Assembly (NCBI RefSeq): GCF_000260435.1
Contig: NZ_BACQ01000014.1
Location: 24,595 to 88,594, forward strand
DNA length: 64,000 nt
Direction of reading: 5' to 3'
From: Lacticaseibacillus zeae DSM 20178 = KCTC 3804
GTDB lineage: Bacteria; Bacillota; Bacilli; Lactobacillales; Lactobacillaceae
Shown here: positions 38,032 through 48,238 of the stretch, piece after piece
How the letters are laid out: each line of letters begins with the position of its first letter
Position numbering within the stretch: the first letter of the stretch is position 1
Program-made: the position numbers and the translations under genes
Notes under the pieces: generated by a model
Databases searched by the model: none
What the model was told of the DNA's origin: nothing
What the model saw: only the letters and a program-made list of their open reading frames with translations

Positions 38032-39411
38032 TTAATTGCCCTCACTTTCGACCGTTTGTTGCAACTGATGAACCGCCTTGATGAAATCATCGCCACGGAC
38101 TTCAAAATTTGGATACTGATCCCAACTGGCCGCTGCCGGTGATAGCAAAATGACATCGCCCGGTCGACTGGCTTCATAAGCCAACGGTACCGCGGTCATC
38201 ACATTGTCGGTTTTTTGAACCGGTACCCCGGCATCCTTGGCGATTTTAGCCATCAATGGCGCTGTCTGCCCAAACACAACCATGCTCTTAACATGTTCCT
38301 TGACCAACGGCGTTAAGGCATCCATTGGCAGTCCGCGATCCAAGCCACCTGCCAACCAAACGATCGGCTGATGAAACGCGTTAAGCGCAACAGTCGCAGC
38401 TTCAACGTTGGTTGCCTTGGAGTCGTTATAAATCCGGCGTCCTTCCAGCGTTTCCAAATACTGAATTCGATGTTTGACCCCGGAAAAGGTTCGCAGCACT
38501 TCGCGAATCGCGTCATCTTCGACCCCTTTTAGTTTAGCGGCAGCAATTGCTGCCAAAGCGTTTTCGATGTTGTGCAGACCCGGGATCTGCATCTCGCTGG
38601 CTTGCATGATTTTATCGCCATCAAACGTCAGCCAGCCATCAATCAGCGAAGCACGGGCACCAGCCGCCTGCTTACGGGAAAACGGCACAATCTGGGCGTT
38701 ACTTTGCTTGGCGAGCTTATGCATTTCCGGAAGATCCCAATTCATAATGAAATAGTCATCCGGCGTTTGGTTCATCGTGATCCGCATTTTGGCTGCAACA
38801 TAATTGGCGCGACTGCCATGCCAATCCAAATGCGCTTCATAAATGTTGGTCAGAACCGCGATGTGGGGATGCAGGGTTTTGATGCCACACAGCTGAAAAC
38901 TCGACAACTCTGCCACAATCGTATCGTCTTTGCCTGCCTTTTGGGCGACCTGACTGACGGGAATGCCGATATTGCCAGCATCAAACGCATGGTGCGGCCG
39001 CTGCTGGTTCAACATCAGGCCGATTAATGTGGTTGTGGTGGTCTTGCCGTTCGTGCCTGTGATTCCGATCCATTCGGCTTCGGATACCTGATAAGCCAAC
39101 TCCGGCTCGGTAATAATCGGCAAGCCAAGCTCCTGCGCCCGCTTTACCATGGGATTACTGTATGGAATGCCGGGATTTTTGACCATCAACTCAAAATGTT
39201 CATCCAGCAATTCGACCGGATGCCGGCCGGTAATCACGCGCATCCCGTCTGCTAACAATTCCTGCGCATCCTTATTGTTATCGAATTTCTGCTTGTCATT
39301 AACCGTCACCAAGGCACCTAATTTATGTAGTAAACGAGCAGCGTTGACACCGCTCTTTGCCAGACCCAACACAAGCACCTTTTTATTACGATAATCCGAA
39401 ATATTTTTCAC
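38032..39411 (-). CDS. murD: UDP-MurNAc-L-alanine:D-glutamate ligase MurD
   Basis: ATP-dependent Mur ligase adding D-Glu to UDP-MurNAc-L-Ala. The N-terminal Rossmann domain (KVLVLGLAKSGVNAARLLHKLGA), ATP loop GITGTNGKTTTTTLIG near residue 117, and the C-terminal domain with LAGGLDRG are as expected. 459 aa. The GTG start at 39411 follows an AAGAAGGATC ribosome site. Confidence 0.98.
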   Translation of the reverse strand: MKNISDYRNKKVLVLGLAKSGVNAARLLHKLGALVTVNDKQKFDNNKDAQELLADGMRVITGRHPVELLDEHFELMVKNPGIPYSNPMVKRAQELGLPIITEPELAYQVSEAEWIGITGTNGKTTTTTLIGLMLNQQRPHHAFDAGNIGIPVSQVAQKAGKDDTIVAELSSFQLCGIKTLHPHIAVLTNIYEAHLDWHGSRANYVAAKMRITMNQTPDDYFIMNWDLPEMHKLAKQSNAQIVPFSRKQAAGARASLIDGWLTFDGDKIMQASEMQIPGLHNIENALAAIAAAKLKGVEDDAIREVLRTFSGVKHRIQYLETLEGRRIYNDSKATNVEAATVALNAFHQPIVWLAGGLDRGLPMDALTPLVKEHVKSMVVFGQTAPLMAKIAKDAGVPVQKTDNVMTAVPLAYEASRPGDVILLSPAAASWDQYPNFEVRGDDFIKAVHQLQQTVESEGN

Positions 39412-39439
39412 AATTGATCCTTCTTTTTATAGCATGACT

Positions 39440-40405
39440 TTAAAGAAAAAATACCAGATAAATGCCGCTAGCGATCAACCCGACCAGCCAGAACGTCAAA
39501 TCAATCCGCCACTCGGACCAACCCTTCATCTCAAAATGATGATGGATCGGCGACATTAGGAAGATTCGTTTGCCGGTTAACTTGAACGAGGCCACCTGCA
39601 AGATGACACTGGCAGTTTCAATGACATAAATGATCCCAATCAGTAATAGCGACCACTCGCGATGAAGCAGAATGGCCACGACTGCCAGCATGCCGCCCAG
39701 CGCCAAGGAACCCAGGTCGCCCATGAAAATCTGCGCCGGTTTATGGTTGAACATCAAAAAGCCAAGCATGGCGCCGACCGTGACAAGGCAGATAATCAAC
39801 ACATCCGTCCGGCCTTCGCGGGCAGCGATGATGGCATAGGTAGCAAACGAAATCGTTGTCTGCCCGGCAACCAAACCATCCAGGCCATCCGTTAAATTAA
39901 CCGCATTGCTAAAACCGACCAGCCAGAAAATGACAAAGACAACGTAGAACCATGTGGCACTGACATTGCCAATCACCGGTATCCATAAAGTATGATCGAA
40001 CCCTTCATGAAAATACGCGATCAGAAAAATCACGGCGCCCAGAATCTGACCTGCCAGCTTTTGCCAAGCCTTCAATCCTTCGTTGCGATGATGAACCAAT
40101 TTCTCAAAATCATCATAAAAGCCCAGCAAGCCGTATAGAACCAAAATAAACAAGGAAATCCAGACACTCAGCGTCAGTTGATGTTGCCAAATGCTCACCC
40201 AAATAGCCGAAATAATCATCGCGGCAATGAAAACCAGCCCGCCCATTGTCGGTGTTCCTGATTTCTTCTCGTGCCAACTCGGCCCTTCTTCGCGAATCAC
40301 CTGGCCTTCTTTTTTGTAACGCATGTACCCGATAAATAGCGGCATAAACATAATTGTAATGGCAAAAGCCGAAACCATCGGAATGAGCATCTGTGCAAGT
40401 TGCAT
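39440..40405 (-). CDS. mraY: Phospho-MurNAc-pentapeptide transferase MraY
   Basis: Integral membrane enzyme that joins UDP-MurNAc-pentapeptide to undecaprenyl phosphate, giving lipid I. About ten membrane segments; signatures SGTPTMGGL near residue 47, NLTDGLDGL near 167 with catalytic Asp, and the substrate motif MSPIHHHFE near 285. The ATG at 40405 gives 321 aa; a TTG at 40417 has no better ribosome site. Confidence 0.97.
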   Translation of the reverse strand: MQLAQMLIPMVSAFAITIMFMPLFIGYMRYKKEGQVIREEGPSWHEKKSGTPTMGGLVFIAAMIISAIWVSIWQHQLTLSVWISLFILVLYGLLGFYDDFEKLVHHRNEGLKAWQKLAGQILGAVIFLIAYFHEGFDHTLWIPVIGNVSATWFYVVFVIFWLVGFSNAVNLTDGLDGLVAGQTTISFATYAIIAAREGRTDVLIICLVTVGAMLGFLMFNHKPAQIFMGDLGSLALGGMLAVVAILLHREWSLLLIGIIYVIETASVILQVASFKLTGKRIFLMSPIHHHFEMKGWSEWRIDLTFWLVGLIASGIYLVFFL

Positions 40406-40419
40406 GACTATCCCCAATT

Positions 40420-42567
40420 CTATTGTTGTTTGAACTCGATTGTTCCGCTGGCATCACCTAAAAGAGTCCCTTTGGCAATACTTTGCCGAACAACAAAGCC
40501 GTCACCGACAAGTTTGAATTTCTTACCGGTCAATTGTACAAATTTTAACACATCGGATTTCGACCAACCAGTAAGATCAGGCATGGTCATGGCACCATTG
40601 GTCAAAAGCAGCACACGCGAATCGCGCAGTGCCTTGGTTCCACTTGCCGGCAGTTGCTGAACAACTTTATTGCCGGTACCTATCGTAGCAACATCAAAGC
40701 CGGCTTTTTTCACGGTATCCTGGGCCGTTGTTAACGCAGCGTTGGTGACCGCAGGAACGTCTGCCGTATTGGTATCTTTTGACACGGTGCCATTGGCAGT
40801 GGTATCCAGTGCCCGTTGCATCATCGGTTTAAAAATGCTGGCCAAAATCGTTTCAGCCGGTTCCGTCATTTTCTGTGGTTGTTTCATAGTTATATAAAGC
40901 ACATATTTTGGATCCGAAGCAGGCGCAATACCGGCCACACTAAAGATGTAGTTAGAATCACCGGTGAGGTAACCGCCTTGCGGACTGGCAATTTGTCCGG
41001 TACCCGTTTTAACCGCTAAATCAATGCCTGGCATTTTATACGCAACCCCGGTGCCATCTTCATCGTTAACCACGTGTCGCATGGCGTCAATGACTTGAGC
41101 GGCGGTTTCTTTGGAAATGGGCTGGCCGACAACTTCAGGCTTATAGACTGTTTCCTTGCCATTCTTGTGCACGACTTTAGACACAATTTGTGGTTTCAGC
41201 ATTTTACCGTCATTTGAAACGGCACTAATCGCCTGCATCATTTGCATGACATTCACTTCAATGCCTTGTCCAAACGAGGTGATCGCCTGGTCCAGCGGCT
41301 GGGAAAAACTGATCCGCCCATTGGTTTCGCCTGGCAAAGTGATGCCGGTTTTTTGGCCAAATTTAAATTTATCTAAATAACTCTTCCAGACGCCGGCACC
41401 CATTTCCTGTTCGATTTTCACCATGCCGACATTACTCGACAATGGAAAAGCTTTGCTCAGCGGAATCGAACCCCAGCCGCCAGTGCGCCAGTCATTGACC
41501 GTTCCGCCGTCAAGCTTCACGGAACCGGATTGGTAATATTCATTTGGGTGATATTTGCCGCTCTGAATAGCCGATGCCAAGGTGACAATTTTCATAACGG
41601 ACCCCGGTTCGTAATTGTCCTCAACCAAGGAATCCCGCCACATGTCGCCTAACCCTTCACCGGTTGACGCATCGAATGTCGGTCGCTGGCTGGCTGCCAA
41701 AATTTTGCCGGTTTTGGCATTCATCAAAACCGCCGTCAACGCCTTAGGCTCATATTTCGTCTGCACATCGGTCATCAGGGTTTCTAAGTATGACTGAAGA
41801 CCACTATCGAGCGTGGTATAAACTGTCCCGCCATTAACCGGCGTCTTTAATTTAGTTTTGGCATTAGGCAACTTGTACCCGTAAGCATCGGTTTCACTGC
41901 GACGATAACCATTATCGCCCGCAAGAACGGTATTGAACTGCTTTTCCAGTCCCATGACTCCGGTTAATCCGCCGCCTTTGTCCTGAGCCTGGGCAATGCC
42001 AATCACGTGGCTGGCAAACACGCCGTTGGGATAAAGCCGCGACGGTGTTTCCCGAAAATGAATACCTGGCAGCTTTTCCGCGTCAATTTGCTTTTTAATC
42101 GCCAAACTCAATTTGGTTCCCGGCGTGCCGAATTCGACTTGAAAGACGTGCTTTTTAGTCGGATTCAACCGCGCCAAAATCTTATCTTCACTGATCGCCA
42201 AATAACGGCTCAACACTTTGGCCGTTTTTGCCTTGTCCGTAACGTAATCAGGCTTATCACCATTCTTATTTTGTTTATCAAGAATGGCATAAATCGTGTA
42301 CGTATTTGAGTCCTCGGCAATGACATTTCCGGTGCGATCCAAAATGGCACCGCGCTGCGCCTGCAGAACCGTGTCGGTACGATATTGTTTTTGCCGCTGT
42401 TTGGCGAGGTTGTTAGAGCCCACTTCGCCTACCGTGGCAACAAAAGAAAAACGAAGAACGAAGCCACCGAGAATCAGGAGGGTAAACCCGATCAGTCCGA
42501 TACCAAACAGTTTACGATTCCGGGCCGGATGTGCATTCGTTGATCGTTTTGATTTGAAAAGTTTCAT
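40420..42567 (-). CDS. Division penicillin-binding protein, PBP2x/FtsI type with PASTA domains
   Basis: Septal peptidoglycan transpeptidase. One N-terminal membrane segment ([21 protein letters not shown]), a dimerisation domain, and a transpeptidase domain with SVMK (about residue 328), SSN (about 380) and KTGTGQ (about 519), followed by two C-terminal PASTA repeats from about residue 597. 715 aa. Gram-positive PBP2x/PBP2B class (pbpB or pbpX; I do not choose between the symbols). The ATG overlaps the ftsL stop (ATGA). Confidence 0.95.
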   Translation of the reverse strand: MKLFKSKRSTNAHPARNRKLFGIGLIGFTLLILGGFVLRFSFVATVGEVGSNNLAKQRQKQYRTDTVLQAQRGAILDRTGNVIAEDSNTYTIYAILDKQNKNGDKPDYVTDKAKTAKVLSRYLAISEDKILARLNPTKKHVFQVEFGTPGTKLSLAIKKQIDAEKLPGIHFRETPSRLYPNGVFASHVIGIAQAQDKGGGLTGVMGLEKQFNTVLAGDNGYRRSETDAYGYKLPNAKTKLKTPVNGGTVYTTLDSGLQSYLETLMTDVQTKYEPKALTAVLMNAKTGKILAASQRPTFDASTGEGLGDMWRDSLVEDNYEPGSVMKIVTLASAIQSGKYHPNEYYQSGSVKLDGGTVNDWRTGGWGSIPLSKAFPLSSNVGMVKIEQEMGAGVWKSYLDKFKFGQKTGITLPGETNGRISFSQPLDQAITSFGQGIEVNVMQMMQAISAVSNDGKMLKPQIVSKVVHKNGKETVYKPEVVGQPISKETAAQVIDAMRHVVNDEDGTGVAYKMPGIDLAVKTGTGQIASPQGGYLTGDSNYIFSVAGIAPASDPKYVLYITMKQPQKMTEPAETILASIFKPMMQRALDTTANGTVSKDTNTADVPAVTNAALTTAQDTVKKAGFDVATIGTGNKVVQQLPASGTKALRDSRVLLLTNGAMTMPDLTGWSKSDVLKFVQLTGKKFKLVGDGFVVRQSIAKGTLLGDASGTIEFKQQ

Positions 42568-42929
42568 TGATTATCAACACGCTTTATATTGCCGTTAATG
42601 ACTTTGAACCCATGCGCTTTTGCAAAAGCATCGAGTCGTTCCGAATTAGAGAGCTCGCCAATTTCCTGCTTGAGATTCGCCGTTGCCTGCGACTGCTTCA
42701 TAATGCGCGCTTGTAGATCTTCATATTGGCGCTGGGTATTACTCAGGCGGTTTTGCATGAACAGACAGACCACACAAACAACCGTCGCCAAAATACCACA
42801 AGCGAACATCAATGTTTTTTCAAACCCGCTAAAAGCGATATGTGTATGTGGTGCGGGTTCGTTAGCTGGTTTATGTACCGGTTTAGGCGCCGGTTGCTGC
42901 ACCAAAGGTCTTGCTGTACTCTCAAGCAT
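42564..42929 (-). CDS. ftsL: Cell-division protein FtsL
   Basis: Bitopic divisome protein: Pro/Ala-rich cytoplasmic head, membrane segment (LMFACGILATVVCVVCLFM) and external coiled coil (RLSNTQRQYEDLQARIMKQS...). It complexes with DivIB and DivIC. 121 aa; sequence is poorly conserved, so position between rsmH and the PBP gene supports the call. The stop overlaps the PBP start. Confidence 0.92.
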   Translation of the reverse strand: MLESTARPLVQQPAPKPVHKPANEPAPHTHIAFSGFEKTLMFACGILATVVCVVCLFMQNRLSNTQRQYEDLQARIMKQSQATANLKQEIGELSNSERLDAFAKAHGFKVINGNIKRVDNQ

Positions 42930-42941
42930 TTATTGTACCCC

Positions 42942-43883
42942 CTAGTTGCGAATTTTTTCGATAACTCTGAGTTTAGCGCTATGTGCACGGTGGTTTTCAG
43001 CCAACTCATCAGTGCTTGGTAAAATCGGCTTGCGTGTGACCAAACGATAGTGCGGCTGGGCAGATGCCGGAACAACCGGCAAACCGCGTGGAACGTCTTG
43101 AACTGACGAAACTTCTTTAAACATGGTCTTAACCAGCCGATCTTCTAACGATTGAAAAGTGATCACGCTGATGCGTCCATTGACATTGAGTAACTTCAAT
43201 GCCTGCTCCAACGATGATTCCAGTGCTGACAATTCGTCATTGACCGCAATTCGAATCGCCTGAAACACTTTCTTGGCAGGATGGCCACCGGTGCGCCGGG
43301 CCTTGGCAGGAATCCCTGCTTTAATCAAATCCACAAGCTGAAAGGTCGTGGTAATCGGACCTTCAGCTCGGGCTTGCTCAATCCGCCGCGCAATCTGTTT
43401 GGAAAAATGCTCCTCCCCATAACGCGAAAAGATACGAACCAACTCCGCGTAGGGCCATTCATTCACAATAGTCTTGGCATCGAGTGTTTGACGCTGATCC
43501 ATGCGCATGTCCAGCGGTGCATCGAAGCGATAGGAAAAGCCGCGCTTGGAATCATCAAATTGCGGTGATGAAACGCCCAGATCATACAAAATACCGTCGA
43601 CATCGGAAATGTCCAAATCAGCCAGTGCTGCCGTTAGTTCCCGAAAGTTACGGTGAACCAGCGTCAGTTGCGGCGGTAAATCGCCAAAGCTAGCGGTCAC
43701 GGCAGCAATAGCGGCTTCGTCCTGATCAAACGCGATCAAGCGCCCTGTTGTCAGTTGCTTTAAAATCTGCCGGGTATGGCCACCGCGACCCAGCGTGGCA
43801 TCAACATAGGTACCATCAGGTTTCACGGCTAAAGCTGCCGTTGCTTCTTTTAATAGAACCGTTTCATGTTTGAATTCTGTCAT
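42942..43883 (-). CDS. rsmH: 16S rRNA (cytosine-1402-N4) methyltransferase RsmH
   Basis: AdoMet-dependent methylation of 16S C1402. [15 protein letters not shown] near residue 27 is the AdoMet loop; [11 protein letters not shown] near 105 and [15 protein letters not shown] near 220 are family signatures. 313 aa. The ATG at 43883 is 2 nt after the mraZ stop; a GTG at 43886 overlaps that stop. Confidence 0.98.
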   Translation of the reverse strand: MTEFKHETVLLKEATAALAVKPDGTYVDATLGRGGHTRQILKQLTTGRLIAFDQDEAAIAAVTASFGDLPPQLTLVHRNFRELTAALADLDISDVDGILYDLGVSSPQFDDSKRGFSYRFDAPLDMRMDQRQTLDAKTIVNEWPYAELVRIFSRYGEEHFSKQIARRIEQARAEGPITTTFQLVDLIKAGIPAKARRTGGHPAKKVFQAIRIAVNDELSALESSLEQALKLLNVNGRISVITFQSLEDRLVKTMFKEVSSVQDVPRGLPVVPASAQPHYRLVTRKPILPSTDELAENHRAHSAKLRVIEKIRN

Positions 43884-43885
43884 CA

Positions 43886-44317
43886 CTACAACCCAAAGTC
43901 CGTTAAGTTTTCCGAAATATCATCAAAGTTTTCTTCAGCCGTGTCAGCAAATTCCTGCCAGCGCTCGGCATCCCATACTTCAATGCGAGTATTGACGCCG
44001 ACAAGCACGCATTCCTTTTTCAATGCTGCATGCTTAAACAGCGACTTAGGAATGTTAATCCGCCCCTGCTTGTCAATTTCACACTCAGTTGCGGCCGAAA
44101 AAAGAAAGCGGGTGAAGGTACGGGCATCTTTTTTGGCTAACGGTAACGTTGCCAGTTTGGCCTGCAGCTTGTCCCATTCGGCAATTGGATAACCAAAAAG
44201 ACAGCCATCCATGCCGCGGGTTAACACAAACGATGCCCCCAGTTGCTCACGGAATTTGGCTGGAATAATCAGACGCCCTTTTGCGTCGATACTGCGTTCA
44301 AATTCACCCATGAGCAT
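43886..44317 (-). CDS. mraZ: Transcriptional regulator MraZ
   Basis: 143-aa double SpoVT/AbrB-like DNA-binding protein ([20 protein letters not shown] and [19 protein letters not shown]). MraZ binds direct repeats in front of its own operon and represses the dcw cluster in Escherichia coli and Mycoplasma. Here four phased repeats lie just upstream. The ATG at 44317 has GGGAGG 8 nt away. Confidence 0.97.
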   Translation of the reverse strand: MLMGEFERSIDAKGRLIIPAKFREQLGASFVLTRGMDGCLFGYPIAEWDKLQAKLATLPLAKKDARTFTRFLFSAATECEIDKQGRINIPKSLFKHAALKKECVLVGVNTRIEVWDAERWQEFADTAEENFDDISENLTDFGL

Positions 44318-44341
44318 AGCTGGCACCTCCCTACGATTTTT

Positions 44342-44382
44342 AGTCTACCACAACGCCCCACTCTTCTCCACATCTAACCACA
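44342..44382 (-). promoter_or_regulatory. Candidate MraZ operator: four GTGG repeats at 10-bp spacing, overlapping the dcw promoter
   Basis: On the minus strand TGTGG occurs at 44382, 44372 and 44352, and AGTGG at 44362, exactly 10 bp apart. The -10 TAGACT (44347-44342) with an upstream TG directly follows the last repeat. MraZ sites elsewhere are also G-rich direct repeats with 10-bp period, so autoregulation is likely. Confidence 0.65.
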
Positions 44383-44430
44383 ATTGAAACAAAATTTAGT
44401 TATTTTATGTTTTAAAAAACTTTTAAGACG

Positions 44431-44472
44431 CAAAAAAGTCCGTGATCACAAGGATCACGGACTTTTTTAAAA
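44431..44472. terminator. Bidirectional terminator between DUF3397 gene and mraZ
   Basis: AAAAAAGTCCGTGATC pairs with GATCACGGACTTTTTT. On the minus strand it ends the DUF3397 transcript and isolates the mraZ promoter. Confidence 0.9.
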
Positions 44473-44492
44473 CGTGGGTAGAAAGTGGGGGC

Positions 44493-44825
44493 TTATCCCA
44501 AAAAATAGATCAATATACCGCCGAACCACCAACAAGTGGTGGCCAATGAGAGGATTCGGGTCAACATGCGCCAATAACGGTGGATAATGAGATCATATTC
44601 ACGAACGACCTGCCAGATAACCAGGATCAAAGCGATCACCATAGCCGTAAACAAAATCACCCAAATAAAATTCGGGGTTTTCGTAAAAGTCAGCTGAAAA
44701 ATCGCCCAAAAATTAACCACCGTCAATAAGAAGAACCAAGAACCGCCATGAAAATCAAAGTACACAACTGCCGCGACAACCATGCACCACACTAAAATCG
44801 GCAATCCCAACGCAAGAAACACCAT
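44493..44825 (-). CDS. DUF3397 family membrane protein
   Basis: 110 aa, mostly membrane: about four hydrophobic segments (LGLPILVWCMVVAAVVYF; WFFLLTVVNFWAIFQL; FIWVILFTAMVIALILVIW; LATTCWWFGGILIYFLG). DUF3397 proteins of lactobacilli are typically encoded just upstream of mraZ. Function unknown. Confidence 0.82.
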   Translation of the reverse strand: MVFLALGLPILVWCMVVAAVVYFDFHGGSWFFLLTVVNFWAIFQLTFTKTPNFIWVILFTAMVIALILVIWQVVREYDLIIHRYWRMLTRILSLATTCWWFGGILIYFLG

Positions 44826-45052
44826 GATGAGTCCTCCTGGAGGCAGCCGCCTGAAGCGCTGTCTGTTGATACTATTCTAATTAACCCTACCCAAAGCAAG
44901 GATAAGCGTCAAGCTCGATTTAGTTGAAAGATGGCCGGTCGCAGTGCCAACTCATGTCGAACAATTTCAACGCTACTGTCATTCGTCAAAAAGTAGAACT
45001 TTGCGAACCGTTAAAAATGACAATTTTTTTCAAAATCCATCCAGCATCTCAG

Positions 45053-45081
45053 TTGCCGATCCTTGCAAAAACCAGTACAAT
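45053..45081 (+). promoter_or_regulatory. SigA promoter of the DUF4044 gene
   Basis: TTGCCG (45053-45058), a 17-nt spacer and TACAAT (45076-45081). The start codon is 35 nt downstream. Confidence 0.7.
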
Positions 45082-45115
45082 GAGAGCCAGCAGAATAACA
45101 AAGGTGGTGTTTTCG

Positions 45116-45235
45116 GTGCAGAAAAAGAAAAAGTCTAAATTTCAAAAAATGACGATCATCAGCGCTTGGGTGATGATTATCATTACTGTGCTCGGCGTCG
45201 TTCTCGGTGCCCTCGCTAGTTTACAACTTATCTAA
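45116..45235 (+). CDS. DUF4044 family small membrane protein
   Basis: A 39-residue product: basic head QKKKKSKFQKM then one membrane segment (IISAWVMIIITVLGVVLGALASL). Matches the short DUF4044 proteins of lactobacilli; function unknown. The GTG at 45116 has AAGGTGG 8 nt upstream and a SigA promoter close by, which argues that it is real despite its size. Confidence 0.8.
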   Translation: MQKKKKSKFQKMTIISAWVMIIITVLGVVLGALASLQLI

Positions 45236-45274
45236 ACCGATTACCCAAGGACTTTAGTGGAATGACTTGCAAGA

Positions 45275-45643
45275 GGCTGAGCCATAATTCTGTAAGAGCA
45301 TTGACAGTTTAATAAATTTCGAACGATATAGAAAAGGCTCAGGCAATTAGGTTCCAAGTCGCGCCAAACTCCGCAATCTCCGGCCAGATGGTGCTGGAAC
45401 GCTGTGACGGCGCTTTGAGCCAGAAAAACCGCTGTCTCAAAGTCGCCTAACAACATCAGCGACAAGACCAGTCGCTGTGTTGTTTGCACGGCTGAGCCCC
45501 ATCTAGCCTACGATTGCTCCGCTTTGGCACTAACATCTTAACATCCCCAACAAATTACTCTCGGGAAAACAAAAACGAACATACTCTATGCAGCTGCAAG
45601 AGTATGTTCGTTTTATATTGCTCATGTGAATTTTGATCCAGCC
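45275..45643 (+). repeat. Family B structured intergenic element, copy B2
   Basis: Second copy of the B1 element, same orientation and same internal order: terminal GGCTGAGCCATAATT and GATCCAGCC, branched palindromic core with hairpins GGCGCTTTGAG/CTCAAAGTCGCC and AACAACATCAGCGAC/GTCGCTGTGTTGTT, and a terminator-like hairpin at 45571-45615. It starts 28 nt past the cls stop on the minus strand, much like B1 past mnmA. Confidence 0.8.
45571..45615. terminator. Terminator-like hairpin in element B2, downstream of cls
   Basis: CGAACATACTCT pairs with AGAGTATGTTCG, with A/T runs outside. Compared with B1, two stem pairs are changed on both arms (T-A to C-G and G-C to A-T), so pairing is kept. 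Confidence 0.75.
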
Positions 45644-45670
45644 ACTTTTTCGACCTCCGCACCAACCCTT

Positions 45671-47104
45671 TCACAGAATCGGTGCCAGTAACCGCGAGAG
45701 TTCCTCTCCCAGTCGGGCAGGCCGTTTTTTGGCATCGATAACCTTTTGCGTATACGGCATCGCCCGCTCCATGTCGGCAAGAAAAAGTTTCTGGAATGTT
45801 TTGCCGATCCGATGATCATAAATAAACGCGGCAATTTCAAAGTTTAGTTTAAAGGAACGAATGTCAAAGTTGGCGGTTCCGGTAGAAACGTATTTACCAT
45901 CGACTACAATCGTTTTGGCATGCAGGAAACCTTTCTCATACAAGAACGCCTGACCACCATTAGCCACGACTTGGTTCAGGTAAAACTGCGAAGCTTTGGC
46001 CATCAATTCCTGATTGGTTTTCTTCGGAATCATAATGCGGACATCGACACCAGCATTGGCCGCAATCGTCAACGCATCCAGCAAGCTGTCATCCGGCACG
46101 AAATATGGCGACTCAATCCAGATACTGCGCTTAGCCTGATTGATGAGACCCAGATAACCTAGTTTAATCGCCTCAACCTGTTGCTCCGGTCCCCCGGCAA
46201 CCACCTGCATCGTCGTATTACCAGTGACAACCGGCTCACGGAAAAGAACGTCAACATTTTTAACCTGTTGCTTTCGGCTGGTACCATTCCAGTCCATCAG
46301 AAAACGCGCTTGAATCACGGCAACGGCCTTACCCTGAATCCGCAGCTGGGTATCGCGTAACGTGGGCAAGCCATGATGCTCTTTGCCTAAATTAAAGCCC
46401 CCCAAGTATGCCAGATGCCCATCGATGACAATCAGCTTACGGTGATTCCGAAAGTTAATTCGCGGATTCCACCGTCCAAGTTTCGTCGCCACAAACCGCT
46501 CAACCTGGCCACCTGCATCGGTCAAGCCTTTCCAGAAGCTGATCGGCAAGCCGTGAGAGCCAAAAGTATCGTACAAAACGCGCACGGTAATGCCGGCATG
46601 GGCCTTTTCAATTAACAGATCCCGTAACTGCCGGCCCACAGCATCCGGCTGAATCGTGTAAGCTTCAATATGAATATGCTCAGTCGCCAATCCGATGTCT
46701 TCAAACAGTTGCTTGAAAAAAGCTTCGCGCAACGCCAAAACCTGAACCTCGTTATGGGTGGTCACCAAAGCATCATCGGCCCGCAGTAACGTGCGAACCA
46801 ACTCGGAAACGCCGCCACTACCAGGGGTGCCAATTAACGGCTGGCCGGCTGCAAGGGCTTCTTGCTGCTGAACGACCAAGTCATTGATGCCTAAAAGTCG
46901 TTGCGTCATCAAGTCTTGCATGCGATTAGCCCGCAGCTTACGACCAAACACAAAATAAATGATAAAACCCACAAACGGCAGCAGCATCAATACCAACAAC
47001 CACGCCCATACCGCGGAGATGTCACGATGCGAGCGAAAAACCGTCACAATCGCAATCAATGCATTCACAAGATAAAGCCCGCCAAAAATCAGCCCAAGCC
47101 ACAT
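45671..47104 (-). CDS. cls: Cardiolipin synthase
   Basis: Phospholipase D-family membrane enzyme joining two phosphatidylglycerols into cardiolipin. Two N-terminal membrane segments (about residues 3-50) and two HKD motifs: HRKLIVIDGHLAYLGGFN near residue 220 and HAKTIVVDGKYVSTGTANFD near 398. 477 aa. The ATG at 47104 has GAGGAGG 7 nt upstream; the longer frame to 47176 lacks a site. Confidence 0.95.
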   Translation of the reverse strand: MWLGLIFGGLYLVNALIAIVTVFRSHRDISAVWAWLLVLMLLPFVGFIIYFVFGRKLRANRMQDLMTQRLLGINDLVVQQQEALAAGQPLIGTPGSGGVSELVRTLLRADDALVTTHNEVQVLALREAFFKQLFEDIGLATEHIHIEAYTIQPDAVGRQLRDLLIEKAHAGITVRVLYDTFGSHGLPISFWKGLTDAGGQVERFVATKLGRWNPRINFRNHRKLIVIDGHLAYLGGFNLGKEHHGLPTLRDTQLRIQGKAVAVIQARFLMDWNGTSRKQQVKNVDVLFREPVVTGNTTMQVVAGGPEQQVEAIKLGYLGLINQAKRSIWIESPYFVPDDSLLDALTIAANAGVDVRIMIPKKTNQELMAKASQFYLNQVVANGGQAFLYEKGFLHAKTIVVDGKYVSTGTANFDIRSFKLNFEIAAFIYDHRIGKTFQKLFLADMERAMPYTQKVIDAKKRPARLGEELSRLLAPIL

Positions 47105-47294
47105 AAACTTGCCTCCTCGCCAGATTCGCGCTAAATGATGCCATATCAGACTGCTTGTCAGCCAATCAGATGGCAATGATTATACTCTACTTTACCGACA
47201 AGGCAGCGTAAAAGTCCAGTGGCGCTGACGTAACGACGGCTCATTCTCGCTCCGTTTTCTTTCTAAAGATTGGTGCCTACCCACATCTTCTGAC

Positions 47295-47366
47295 AATAAA
47301 AACGCCGGGGGAAATGCTACGATCAGATGAATCAGTATCTGACACAGCATTTCTCTCAGCGTTTAT
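47295..47366 (-). terminator. Terminator after the amino-acid ABC transporter operon
   Basis: On the minus strand AACGC and GAAATGCT pair with AGCATTTC and GGCGTT around a large loop, then TTTTTATTG. The rest of 47105-47425 shows no gene. Confidence 0.6.
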
Positions 47367-47425
47367 AAATGATTGATCAACGATGACACATGACTAAACA
47401 AAGCTCATTTGGCCACGCTCGCCAA

Positions 47426-48238
47426 TCAATCTTCAACCTTGCCGAACCACTTCTTTTGCAGTTTTGCGATGGTGCCATCGGCCTTCAGCGCCTTCAAGCC
47501 AGCGTTAATTTTACCGCGCAAAACGTTGTCAGATTTACGCATCCCCACAGCAAAATCTTCTGGCGGAAACGGATCATTAACGATGTGATAGCTTGACGGG
47601 TCCGCTTTGTGGGCAATGTAATAACGCGCATACACTTCATCCATCAAAATGCCTTGAATTCGCCCTGCATCTAAGTCAATAAAGGCATCATTGAACGTAT
47701 CGTAAAGAATCGGGGTTTTGTTAGCAATCATGTTCTTTAAGATTTTCGGTTGGGCATCCAGGTCAAACGCGCCGCTTGATCCCGTCTGCACGCCTAGGGT
47801 TTTCCCTTTCATATCCTGCAACGAATTGATTTGACTCTTGGTTTTGGTCACCAGGATCTGGTGATTAATCAGGTAATTATCGGAAAAAGCAACCTTTTCT
47901 TTGCGTTCCGGCGTGACGGAATAACCGTTCCAAATCAGGTCAATGGTTTGATTTTTCAGTTCGGTTTCTTTCATGGACCAGTCAATTGTCTGAAAATCAG
48001 CTTTGATGCCATAGCGCTTAAAGACTGCCTTTGCCAAATCAATGTCATATCCGGCCAGCTGACCATTCTTTTGCCGAAAACCCATCGGTACGAACGTGTC
48101 ATCTAAACCGATCACGACTTTTTTCGTGCGCTCAATCCGCGGCCAGGAATTGCTGACGGTTTCTCGCGCACAGCCGCTGATGATGAAACCTGCCATGGCC
48201 AAAACGACCATGACGGCTAATAAAATTCGCCGTTTCAT
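47426..48238 (-). CDS. Amino-acid ABC transporter substrate-binding lipoprotein
   Basis: Solute-binding lipoprotein of the polar amino-acid family. Lipobox ISGC (Cys 23), then VVIGLDDTFVPMGFRQKNGQLAGYDIDLAKAVF, the family 3 opening, and IDLIWNGYSVTPERKEKVAFS. 270 aa. Last gene of a permease-ATPase-binding protein operon behind a T-box with a probable methionine specifier, so methionine or a related amino acid is a plausible ligand. Start overlaps the ATPase stop. Confidence 0.92.
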   Translation of the reverse strand: MKRRILLAVMVVLAMAGFIISGCARETVSNSWPRIERTKKVVIGLDDTFVPMGFRQKNGQLAGYDIDLAKAVFKRYGIKADFQTIDWSMKETELKNQTIDLIWNGYSVTPERKEKVAFSDNYLINHQILVTKTKSQINSLQDMKGKTLGVQTGSSGAFDLDAQPKILKNMIANKTPILYDTFNDAFIDLDAGRIQGILMDEVYARYYIAHKADPSSYHIVNDPFPPEDFAVGMRKSDNVLRGKINAGLKALKADGTIAKLQKKWFGKVED

